NCBI RefSeq assembly: GCF_004127445.1
Contig: NZ_QEXM01000015.1
Span: forward strand, 236,491-300,490
Direction of reading: 5' to 3'
Origin: Streptomyces alfalfae
GTDB taxonomy: Bacteria > Actinomycetota > Actinomycetes > Streptomycetales > Streptomycetaceae
Length of the DNA stretch: 64,000 nt
In this document: piece after piece, positions 33,460 through 40,300 of the stretch
Numbering within the stretch: the first letter of the stretch is position 1
Layout: each line of letters begins with the position of its first letter
Notes under the pieces: generated by a model
What the model was told of the DNA's origin: nothing
Seen by the model: only the letters and a program-made list of their open reading frames with translations
Databases searched by the model: none
Made by a program: the position numbers and the translations under genes

Positions 33460-34242
33460 TCAGCGGTTTCCGCCGGCCGTCCCGCCGCGGTGGCGGCGGG
33501 CGCCCGCGATGAGGGCGGCGCCGCCCAGGACGAGGATGCCGGCGGCGCCGCCGAGGGCGATCAGGAACCGCTCGCCGGTCTGCGCGAGCTGGTCGGCGGA
33601 GAGGATCGCGGGGGCGTCGGGCTCGATGTCGAAGGTGTACGGGTTGGACTCGCCGACCCAGTCGCCGTCGTTCTTCTTGCGCTGGACGAGGGCGGCGGTG
33701 GCCGTGACGCCCCCGGCGGGGGCGTCGCCGGTGAAGCCCATGCGCACCTTGGCCGTGACGGTCTCGCCGGACTTGACCGTGAAGCCGCCGAACCCGTGGT
33801 CGAAGACGCCGACGTTCTCTCTCTGGTCGGTCCTGTGGAACGCCACGGGGTGCCAGCGGGAGCCGTCGTGGAATTCGAGCCGGATGTGCTCGGGGCGCAG
33901 CGAACGCTCCTCGCCGACCAGGACGACGAGGGGGTGGACGCGGTCGCAGGGCTCGCCGGTGGCGTTGGTGAGGGCGACCGACCACTCCTGTTCGCCGCCG
34001 CCCGGCCGGTAGGTGCGGGGGCCCTCGGGGATGCGGGCGTCGATGGGGAAGTCCGCGCGGTCGGCCGGGGCGCAGCTGGGTTCGTACCCGGCGAGCGGGC
34101 CGGGGCGCGCGGGCGCCGGGGCCACGACCGTGCTCTCCCCCGCTCGGGCGGGCGCGCCGAGGACGGCGACGGCGAGGCTGAGGGCGAGGGCGAGGGCGAC
34201 GGCGGTGGCCACGCCGGAGGCGGGGGAAGTGCACAGGCGCAT
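33460..34242 (-). CDS. Cell-wall anchored protein with LAQTG sorting signal
   Basis: A 260-residue secreted protein. A signal peptide (residues about 1-34, ending GAPARA) precedes a beta-rich extracellular region with a pair of cysteines (PSCAPAD, GEPCDRV). The C-terminus has LAQTG at 219-223, a hydrophobic helix (FLIALGGAAGILVLGGAALIAG) and basic tail RRHRGG. LAXTG is the motif used by Streptomyces class E sortases, which also anchor chaplins. No sortase gene is adjacent; the class F sortase lies about 8 kb away. Function of the exposed part is unknown. Confidence 0.85.
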   Translation of the reverse strand: MRLCTSPASGVATAVALALALSLAVAVLGAPARAGESTVVAPAPARPGPLAGYEPSCAPADRADFPIDARIPEGPRTYRPGGGEQEWSVALTNATGEPCDRVHPLVVLVGEERSLRPEHIRLEFHDGSRWHPVAFHRTDQRENVGVFDHGFGGFTVKSGETVTAKVRMGFTGDAPAGGVTATAALVQRKKNDGDWVGESNPYTFDIEPDAPAILSADQLAQTGERFLIALGGAAGILVLGGAALIAGARRHRGGTAGGNR

Positions 34243-34817
34243 GTGTGACCTTTGCGGGACGGACCGCCGAGCGCATCCCGTCGGATGTACGGAAAACGGC
34301 ACCGCGGACGACGTTCGTACGGGCCACCGCCGACCCGGCGGGACACGGCCGGGGCCTTGCGGTGACGGGGGTGCCCCCCTCCCGGAACATGCCCCGCCGG
34401 GCCCCCCGCGCCGCGCCCGCCCATCGCTTTGCCCCCGATCGGCCGCCGCCCGACCGCAGGAATGGGGGGCGGGTGACCGCGGGGTGGCGGGGCCGGGTGG
34501 GGTGACCCCGGGGAGGGGCGACTCCCAGGGCTGGGCTGCAAAGGCAAGGCGGCCCGGGCAGGGTGGCCGGAGCCCGGCAGGGCCGCCGGAGCTGGGCTTG
34601 GCAGCCGAAGCCAGGCGGGGCTGGGGGGAGTCAGGCTTGGCCGCCGAAGCCGGGCGTACCGCCGGAGCTGGGCGTGCCGCCGGAGCCGGGCTTGCCCGCC
34701 GGAGCCAGGCGGAGCTGCCGGAGCCAGGGGGCCGCCGAAGCCAGGCAGGGCTGCCGGAGCCAGGCCTGGCAGCCGAAGCCAGGCGTAGCCGCCGAAGCCG
34801 CTCCGGAGCCGCGCCCC
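34243..34817. other. Gene-free stretch, upstream of LAQTG gene and downstream of ROK gene
   Basis: No supported gene in 575 bases. The first 260 bases hold the promoter and leader of the LAQTG gene. From about 34563 the stretch is a degenerate GC-rich minisatellite, annotated separately. Open frames across it are low-complexity on both strands and lack a credible start. Confidence 0.6.
34563..34800. repeat. Degenerate GC-rich minisatellite, about 12 units
   Basis: Units of 16-21 bases follow the pattern GCCGCCGGAGCCAGGCNTG, with GGAGC alternating with GAAGC (for example at 34582, 34602, 34641, 34661, 34679, 34698, 34732, 34770, 34790). Unit length varies, so it does not keep a frame. Confidence 0.75.
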
Positions 34818-35978
34818 TCAGTCGCCGAGTGTGCCGAACGGCTGCGGCGCTCGGCCGAAGAGAGGGGCGAGGATCAGTTGGGCCGCGCCCTCCGCCACCG
34901 CGCGTTCGCCGCCGGGGGCCGGCGCGACGGAGACCTCCGCTCCGCCGCCGCGCCGGACCCGCTCGGCCACGACGGCGCCCACCCCCCGTACGAAGAGGTC
35001 CCCCGCGGCGAACACCGTGCGTCCGCCGAGCAGGACGCGGTCGATGTCGAGCAGCCCGACCAGGTTCCCCGCGGCCGTGCCGAGCACCCGCGCGGCCTCG
35101 GCGAGGTCGCCCGCCGCGACGGCCGCGAGGCAGAGCGCCTCGACGCAGCCCCGGTCCCCGCACGCGCAGGGCGGCCCGTCGAGCCGCAGCACCTGGTGGC
35201 CGAACTCCCCCGCCCCGGTACGGGCCCCCCGGTGCAGGGAGCCGCCGAGCACGAGTCCCGCGCCGAGCCCGGTGCCCAGATGCAGATACGCGAACGATTC
35301 CGCCGCGCCCGCCAGGGCCATCCCGAGCGCGGCGGCGTTGGTGTCCTTGTCCACGGCCACCGGCAGCCCGAGCCGCGCCGCGAGCGCGTCCCGCAGCGGG
35401 AACCCGTCCCACGCCGGGAACCCCGTCACCCGCCGCAGCACCCCGCGGGCATGGTCGAGCGGACCGGGCAGCGCGACCCCGACCCCCGGCGGGACCATGC
35501 CCCGCGGCCCGGCCCCCAGCAGCCCCCGCACCGCCCCCGCCGCCGCGTCGACCACGGCGTCCGCGCCCTCGGCGAAGGCCAGCGGGGCACGGCGTTCGGC
35601 CACCACCGCCCCGGTGAGGTCGACGAGGACCGCCGTCAGCGCGTCGCGGTCCAGGTGCAGGCCGACCGCGTGGCCGGCCTCCGGCACCAGGCGCAGCACG
35701 GTGCGCGGCTTGCCGCCCGTCGAGGCGCGCCGCCCCGCCTCCGCGGCCAGCCCCTCGGCCCGCAGCCGCGCGGTGATCTTGCTGACCGCCTGCGGGGTGA
35801 GCCCCGTGCGTTCGGCGAGTTCGAGGCGGCTGATGCCCGCCTCCCCCGCCGAGCGCAGCAGGTCGAGCACGAGCGCGGCGTTGTGGCCACGCAGCGCCGG
35901 CAGGTTCACCCCGCCCACGTTCCCGTCCCCCTTTCCGCGCTCGTTCCCGCGCCCGTTTCCGTTCCCGTACGACGTCAC
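34818..35978 (-). CDS. ROK family transcriptional regulator
   Basis: A 386-residue ROK repressor: N-terminal winged helix (ALVLDLLRSAGEAGISRLELAERTG region with LTPQAVSKITARL) and a sugar-kinase-like domain with DKDTNAAALG, GTGLGAGLVL and the zinc-site cysteines GPPCACGDRGCVE. The first 23 residues are Gly/Asn/Arg repeats (GNGNGRGNERGKG), so a later GTG may be the true start. It is divergent from the Gfo/Idh gene across a 56-base gap that carries a strong palindrome, so it probably represses that operon in response to a sugar. Confidence 0.88.
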   Translation of the reverse strand: MTSYGNGNGRGNERGKGDGNVGGVNLPALRGHNAALVLDLLRSAGEAGISRLELAERTGLTPQAVSKITARLRAEGLAAEAGRRASTGGKPRTVLRLVPEAGHAVGLHLDRDALTAVLVDLTGAVVAERRAPLAFAEGADAVVDAAAGAVRGLLGAGPRGMVPPGVGVALPGPLDHARGVLRRVTGFPAWDGFPLRDALAARLGLPVAVDKDTNAAALGMALAGAAESFAYLHLGTGLGAGLVLGGSLHRGARTGAGEFGHQVLRLDGPPCACGDRGCVEALCLAAVAAGDLAEAARVLGTAAGNLVGLLDIDRVLLGGRTVFAAGDLFVRGVGAVVAERVRRGGGAEVSVAPAPGGERAVAEGAAQLILAPLFGRAPQPFGTLGD

Positions 35979-36002
35979 GAGGCCATTGTCCCGCGCGCTT
36001 GC

Positions 36003-36027
36003 ACTTTGGCAACACCGTTGCTTAAGT
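36003..36027. promoter_or_regulatory. 25-bp palindromic operator between ROK and Gfo/Idh genes
   Basis: ACTTTGGCAAC (36003-36013) and GTTGCTTAAGT (36017-36027) are inverted repeats matching at 9 of 11 positions around a three-base spacer. It overlaps the start region of the oxidoreductase gene and the divergent promoter, the expected place for ROK binding. Confidence 0.65.
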
Positions 36028-36034
36028 GGAGGAC

Positions 36035-37177
36035 ATGACTGGCACAGGTGCTATGACCGGCACAGGCTCCGAAACCCCCGCGAGCGGACCGCCCGGCCCG
36101 GGCCCCGAGGGCGCCCTCCGCGTCGGCCTCATCGGGTACGGCCTCGCGGGCTCCGTCTTCCACGCCCCGCTGATCGCCGCCACCGAGGGCCTCGCGCTCG
36201 ACACGGTCGTGACGTCGAACCCCGACCGGCAGGCGCAGGCCCGCGCCGAGTTCGGCGACGACCTGCGCCTCGCGGCCTCGCCCGACGAGCTGTGGGACCG
36301 CGCGGACCGGCTCGACCTGATCGTCGTGGCGTCGCCGAACAAGACGCACGTGGCGCTCGCCACCGCCGCCCTCAAGGCCGGCCTGCCGGTCGTCGTCGAC
36401 AAGCCGCTCGCGGGCACGGCCGCCGAGGCACGCGAGCTGGCCTCCCTCGCCGACGAGCGCGGACTGCTCCTGTCCGTCTTCCAGAACCGCCGCTGGGACA
36501 ACGACTTCCGTACGCTGCGCGAACTGCTCGCCGACGCCGCCCTCGGCGACGTATGGCGCTTCGAGTCCCGCTTCGAGCGCTGGCGCCCGCGCCCCAAGGG
36601 CGGCTGGCGCGAGTCCGGCGACCCGGAGGAGATCGGCGGTCTCCTCTACGACCTGGGCAGCCACGTCGTGGACCAGGCCCTGACGCTGTTCGGCCCGGCG
36701 GTGAGCGTGTACGCCGAGGCGGACGTGCGCCGCCCCGGCGCCGAGGCGGACGACGACACGTTCATCGCGGTGACGCACGCCGGCGGCGTCCGCTCCCACC
36801 TGTACGTGAGCGCCACCACGGCCCAGCTCGGCCCGCGCTTCCGCGTCCTCGGCTCCCGGGCCGGCTACGTGAAGTACGGCCTCGACCCGCAGGAGGCCGC
36901 CCTGCGCGAGGGCCGCCGCCCGGCCCCGGGAGCCCCCTGGGGCGTCGAGCCCGAGTCGATGTGGGGCACGGTCGGCTCCGGCGAGTCCCCGGCGACCGGC
37001 GGCGGACGCCCGCTGCCGACGCTGCCCGGCGACTACCCCGCGTACTACGCGGCGGTCGCCGCCGCCCTGCGCGGCGCCGGCGAGAACCCGGTGACCGCGC
37101 ACGAGGCCGCCGCCGCCCTCGACGTCCTGGAGGCGGCCCGCCGCTCGGCCCGCGACGGTGTGACGGTGACGCTGTGA
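36035..37177 (+). CDS. Gfo/Idh/MocA family oxidoreductase
   Basis: A 380-residue NAD(P)-dependent dehydrogenase: Rossmann motif VGLIGYGLAGSVFHAPLI, VVVDKPLAG in place of the usual EKP, and the catalytic-region GGLLYDLGSHVVDQAL with the conserved histidine. I start at ATG 36035, after GGAGG; a GTG at 36026 is also in frame and lies on the operator. The substrate is likely a sugar or inositol derivative, by family. It is GTGA-coupled to the next gene. Confidence 0.9.
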   Translation: MTGTGAMTGTGSETPASGPPGPGPEGALRVGLIGYGLAGSVFHAPLIAATEGLALDTVVTSNPDRQAQARAEFGDDLRLAASPDELWDRADRLDLIVVASPNKTHVALATAALKAGLPVVVDKPLAGTAAEARELASLADERGLLLSVFQNRRWDNDFRTLRELLADAALGDVWRFESRFERWRPRPKGGWRESGDPEEIGGLLYDLGSHVVDQALTLFGPAVSVYAEADVRRPGAEADDDTFIAVTHAGGVRSHLYVSATTAQLGPRFRVLGSRAGYVKYGLDPQEAALREGRRPAPGAPWGVEPESMWGTVGSGESPATGGGRPLPTLPGDYPAYYAAVAAALRGAGENPVTAHEAAAALDVLEAARRSARDGVTVTL

Positions 37178-37653
37178 CCACGCCCTCCTCGAACGACGCG
37201 CTGATCGGTGAGCTGGAGGCCCAGGAGGCCCGCCTGGTCCTCCCCCGCTTCACGCACGACGACGCGTGGGCCCTCGGCTCGCTCCTGGTGGAACTGGCCC
37301 GCGAGCGCGCCGCCCCGGTGGCGATCGACATCACCCGCGGCGGCCAGCAGCTCTTCCACGCGGCGCTCCCCGGCTCGACCCCGGACAACGACGCGTGGCT
37401 CGCCCGCAAGCGCCGCGTCGTCGAGCGCTACGGCTGCTCGTCGTACCTGGTCGGCTCCCGCTTCCGCGCCAAGGGCACGACGTTCGAGGCCTCCTCCCGC
37501 CTGGACCCCGACGTGTACGCGGCCCACGGCGGCGCGTTCCCCGTCGCGGTGGACGGCGCGGGCGTGATCGGCGTCGTGGCGGTCTCGGGGCTGCCGCAGG
37601 TGGAGGACCACGCGCTGGTAGTCGAGGCGCTGGAGCGGTTCCGCACCGCGTGA
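37174..37653 (+). CDS. UPF0303/HbpS-like (GlcG family) protein
   Basis: A 159-residue protein, GTG start overlapping the previous stop. It shows the family pattern AIDITRGGQQLFHAALPGSTPDN (in family terms), RKRRVVERYG and the C-terminal GLPQVEDHALVVEAL. The family includes YBR137W/UPF0303 and haem-degrading-domain HbpS-like proteins; its role in the Gfo/Idh operon is not known. Calling it a haem protein from this sequence alone would be unsafe. Confidence 0.8.
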   Translation: MTTPSSNDALIGELEAQEARLVLPRFTHDDAWALGSLLVELARERAAPVAIDITRGGQQLFHAALPGSTPDNDAWLARKRRVVERYGCSSYLVGSRFRAKGTTFEASSRLDPDVYAAHGGAFPVAVDGAGVIGVVAVSGLPQVEDHALVVEALERFRTA

Positions 37654-37710
37654 GCCGGGCCGCCGGGGCGGATGGCGGGTGCCGGGGCCGGGTGGATCCG
37701 GCCGGTGAGC

Positions 37711-37739
37711 GCGGCGGGCGGCGGCGAGCCGCCCGCCGC
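37711..37739. terminator. Bidirectional terminator after UPF0303 gene
   Basis: GCGGCGGGCGGC (37711-37722) pairs perfectly with GCCGCCCGCCGC (37728-37739), 12 bp with a five-base loop, between two convergent stops (37653 and 37750). Confidence 0.7.
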
Positions 37740-37749
37740 CCCGGCGGGA

Positions 37750-38607
37750 CTACGCGTCCTTCAGCTCCTGCCGCTGCCGCCCAAGACCCTCGATCTCCAG
37801 CTCCACCACGTCGCCCGCCCGCAGGTACGGCTTCGGCTCGGGGCGGCCCATCGCGACGCCCGCGGGCGTGCCGGTGTTGATGACGTCACCGGGATACAGG
37901 GTCATGAACTGGCTGACGTAGCGCACGACCTCCGCCACCGGGAAGATCTGGTCGGCGGTCGTGCCGTCCTGCTTCAGGTCGCCGTTGACCCAGAGTTTCA
38001 GCGACAGCGCCTGCGGGTCGGGGACCTCGTCGGCGGTGACCAGCCAGGGGCCCAGCGGATTGAACGTCTCGCAGTTCTTGCCCTTGTCCCAGGTGCCGCC
38101 GCGCTCGATCTGGAACTCCCGCTCCGACACGTCGTGCGCCACCGCGTACCCCGCCACGTGGGCCAGCGCGGCCTCGTGCGACTCCAGATAGCGGGCCGTA
38201 CGTCCGATGACCACGGCCAGTTCGACCTCCCAGTCGGTCTTCTCCGAGCGGCGCGGCACCAGCACCGTGTCGTCAGGGCCGACCACCGTATCCGCCGCCT
38301 TGAAGAAGACGACGGGCTCGGCGGGCGGCTCGGCGCCGGTCTCACGGGCGTGGTCGTGGTAGTTCAGGCCGATGCACACGACCTTGCCCACGCGCGCCAC
38401 CGGCGGCCCGACCCGGAGCCCCTGCGCATCGAGAACCGGCAGGTCACCGGCGTCGGCGGCGGCCCTGATCCGGTCCAGCGCCGCCGTGTCGGCGAGCACG
38501 CCCCCGTCGATGTCGGCGACGACCCCCGACAGGTCCCGCAGGGTTCCTTCGGCGTCGAGCAGCGCGGGGCGCTCCGCTCCGGCCGTGCCGACTCGCAGCA
38601 GCTTCAT
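37750..38607 (-). CDS. Fumarylacetoacetate hydrolase (FAH) family protein
   Basis: A 285-residue FAH-superfamily enzyme. GLNYHDHARETG, the metal-binding DWEVELAVVIG and VINTGTPAGVAMG are the family landmarks. Members are hydrolases, isomerases or decarboxylases of small keto acids; the exact reaction cannot be read here. The ATG at 38607 follows AAGGGAG. Two palindromes lie within 90 bases upstream, suggesting regulation. Confidence 0.9.
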   Translation of the reverse strand: MKLLRVGTAGAERPALLDAEGTLRDLSGVVADIDGGVLADTAALDRIRAAADAGDLPVLDAQGLRVGPPVARVGKVVCIGLNYHDHARETGAEPPAEPVVFFKAADTVVGPDDTVLVPRRSEKTDWEVELAVVIGRTARYLESHEAALAHVAGYAVAHDVSEREFQIERGGTWDKGKNCETFNPLGPWLVTADEVPDPQALSLKLWVNGDLKQDGTTADQIFPVAEVVRYVSQFMTLYPGDVINTGTPAGVAMGRPEPKPYLRAGDVVELEIEGLGRQRQELKDA

Positions 38608-38636
38608 CGTCTGACTCCCTTGGTCGAGCGTGACCT

Positions 38637-38648
38637 ACGTGATCACGT
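38637..38648. promoter_or_regulatory. Palindrome ACGTGATCACGT before FAH gene
   Basis: A perfect 12-bp palindrome 30-41 bases upstream of the FAH start. Candidate operator; the cognate regulator is unknown. Confidence 0.4.
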
Positions 38649-38680
38649 GGCCAGGCCGATGGGGTGCGGCCATCGGAGGT

Positions 38681-38696
38681 TTGGTCGATCGTCCAA
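38681..38696. promoter_or_regulatory. Palindrome TTGGTCGATCGTCCAA before FAH gene
   Basis: A 16-bp inverted repeat with one mismatched pair (positions 5 and 12), 74-89 bases upstream of the FAH start. TTGGTCGA also occurs at about 38620, closer to the start codon. Confidence 0.4.
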
Positions 38697-38750
38697 GGTC
38701 GGCGTCCGCTCCGCAATACCCCGTTCACGTACTGGACCTTTACGGCCCGG

Positions 38751-38826
38751 TAGCCACGGTCCGGACGGCGGCTCGGTAGCCACGACCAGGACGGCGGCTC
38801 GGGCGGCGGTCCGGACGGCGGCTCAC
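38751..38826. repeat. 26-bp tandem repeat, nearly three copies
   Basis: Units begin at 38751 and 38777 (each starting TAGCCACG and ending GACGGCGGCTCGG), with a truncated third at 38803-38826. The array lies between the FAH gene and the 3' end of yidC. Confidence 0.75.
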
Positions 38827-38844
38827 GCAGCGGCCCGGGAGCGC

Positions 38845-39621
38845 TCAGACACCCGTGGCCAGGGCCGCCGCGCCCGCGGGAACGTCGCGGTACAGGAACG
38901 CCCGCTCCACCGCGCTCCAGGTCGTGCTCGTCACCACGTACAGGGCGGCGGCCAGCGGCACCACGGCCACGGTGATCAGTGTCATGAACGACATCAGCGG
39001 CATCACCTTCATCATGGCCCCCATGCCCGGCACCTGCGGGTCCCCGTTCCCCCCGGCCTGCGGCGTGGCCGCCATCTGCTGCTTGGTTCGCCGGTAGTTG
39101 AAGGTCGCCACGGCCGCGACGACCGCGAACAGGGCGAGGTACACGAGCCCCTGCGCCCCGAGGACCCCGCCCTCGCCCAGCGCGTCGGTCCACCGGTCGC
39201 CCAGCGGCGCGGCGAAGAGGGTGTGGCCGAGCAGCGCGTTCGCCTCGCCGCCGATGCTCGAACTGGAGAAGAGGTGGTAGAGCAGGAAGAACGCCGGCAG
39301 CTGGAGGAGGCTCGGCAGGCACCCGGACAGCGGCGAGACCTTCTCCTTCGCGTGCAGTTCGAGGATGGCCTTCTGCATCCGGTCCGGGTTCTTGGCGTGC
39401 TTCTCGCGCAACTCCGCGATCTGCGGCGAGAGCTTGGCGCGCGCCTTCTGGCCACGGGCCGCCGCACGCGACAACGGGTGTACGAGGAGCCGTACGCAGG
39501 CGGTGAAGAGCACGATCGCGGCGGCGGTCGCCGAGCCGTGGAAGAGCGGTTCGACGGCGTCGGCGATGTGCTCGACCAGCTCGGCGAACACGGACATGAA
39601 AGAGGAGAAGAGGTCGGACAT
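38845..39621 (-). CDS. yidC: YidC/Oxa1 family membrane insertase paralogue
   Basis: A 258-residue insertase of the short, Gram-positive type. Helices near residues 33-50 (with the conserved Arg in CVRLLVHPLSRAA), the amphipathic charged hairpin (AKLSPQIAELREKHAKNPDRMQKAI region), and LPSLLQLPAFFLLYHLF are present. GGAGG sits eight bases before ATG. This is probably a second paralogue rather than the housekeeping copy, since rpmH, rnpA and jag are absent. A DUF6412 gene lies upstream on the same strand. Confidence 0.88.
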   Translation of the reverse strand: MSDLFSSFMSVFAELVEHIADAVEPLFHGSATAAAIVLFTACVRLLVHPLSRAAARGQKARAKLSPQIAELREKHAKNPDRMQKAILELHAKEKVSPLSGCLPSLLQLPAFFLLYHLFSSSSIGGEANALLGHTLFAAPLGDRWTDALGEGGVLGAQGLVYLALFAVVAAVATFNYRRTKQQMAATPQAGGNGDPQVPGMGAMMKVMPLMSFMTLITVAVVPLAAALYVVTSTTWSAVERAFLYRDVPAGAAALATGV

Positions 39622-39660
39622 GGAGAAGCCCTCCGGGGATCTCGTCGTGCCGGGAGTGTC

Positions 39661-39710
39661 GATCGCCTGAGTGGCGATCGGCTGAGTGGCGATCGGCTGA
39701 GTGGTGATCA
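39661..39710. repeat. 15-bp tandem repeat in the yidC leader
   Basis: Three copies of GATCGGCTGAGTGGC (39661, 39676, 39691; the first with one change, the third ending in T) and a partial fourth. They lie 40-90 bases upstream of the yidC start. Confidence 0.8.
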
Positions 39711-39763
39711 GCTCGGCATGACGACCCGCGAGGGGCTGGCGCTCTACGGGAGGTGGCGTTCCC

Positions 39764-40084
39764 CTACGCGGCCGTCAGGAGGGGACGGCCGGGTGCTCGG
39801 GGGCGCCTGCGGCCCCTGGCGTCGGGGTCGCGCTGGGGCAGGAACGCGGTACGCCGCTCCCGGTCCCTGATGGCCGTGCGCACCCTGGTGCGGGGCACGG
39901 CGGGCGCGCAGCGCGCGGCGATCACGGAGCAGACCGCGAGCGCGGCGCCGGCGGCGGCGGTCGCGGCGAGCGCGACGGCGGCCGTGAGGCTGCCGGTGTC
40001 GACGAGGACGACCTCGACGAGGAGGAACAGGAGAAGCAGGGCGGGGCGCAGGGCGGCTCTCACACCGCGGAACAGCTCGCGCAT
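39764..40084 (-). CDS. DUF6412 family small membrane protein
   Basis: A 106-residue protein from ATG 40084, after GGGGGAAG. Two hydrophobic segments (LLLLFLLVEVVLVDTGSL and AVALAATAAAGAALAVCSVIAA) are followed by an Arg-rich cytoplasmic tail (TRVRTAIRDRERRTAFLPQRDPDARGRR, in family terms). It matches the DUF6412 pattern, which in Streptomyces commonly sits beside a yidC paralogue. Function unknown; the pairing suggests a role with the insertase. Confidence 0.75.
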   Translation of the reverse strand: MRELFRGVRAALRPALLLLFLLVEVVLVDTGSLTAAVALAATAAAGAALAVCSVIAARCAPAVPRTRVRTAIRDRERRTAFLPQRDPDARGRRRPRAPGRPLLTAA

Positions 40085-40152
40085 CGTCACTTCCCCCCTC
40101 TCCGTCTCTGTCTCCGCCGCACGGCCGCTGGGCCGTGCGGCAGTCTTATATG

Positions 40153-40180
40153 CGTACTGCCGTTGTGTCGTACTGCCGTT
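40153..40180. promoter_or_regulatory. Direct repeats CGTACTGCCGTT upstream of DUF6412-yidC
   Basis: The 12-mer occurs at 40153-40164 and 40169-40180, a 16-base period, about 70-95 bases upstream of the DUF6412 start. On the minus strand CATATAAG follows the second copy, an AT-rich -10-like stretch. Likely binding site for a regulator acting on this promoter. Confidence 0.5.
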
Positions 40181-40300
40181 ATACAGGATGGACGTCACCG
40201 GCCTGAAGGAGCTGGCCGGGGGCCGAGGGACCGACCGGGGGGCCGAGGAGCCGACCGGGGCCGACGAACCGGCGGGCGGCAGGTGGCGGGCTCCGTCAGG

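Noticed and set aside
34563..34800. CRISPR-like regular repeats
   Set aside because: Units are contiguous and degenerate with no unique spacers of constant length, and no cas genes are present. It is a minisatellite.
38836..38847. CebR-box-like GGGAGCGCTC
   Set aside because: Only about 10 of 14 positions match the TGGGAGCGCTCCCA consensus, and it lies at the stop codon of yidC, not in a promoter of a sugar-uptake gene.
40189..40300. Plus-strand leaderless gene starting MDVTGLKELAGG next to a TATAC element
   Set aside because: The frame soon turns into low-complexity Pro/Ser sequence antisense to the symporter gene. It could be a remnant, but there is no support for a product.
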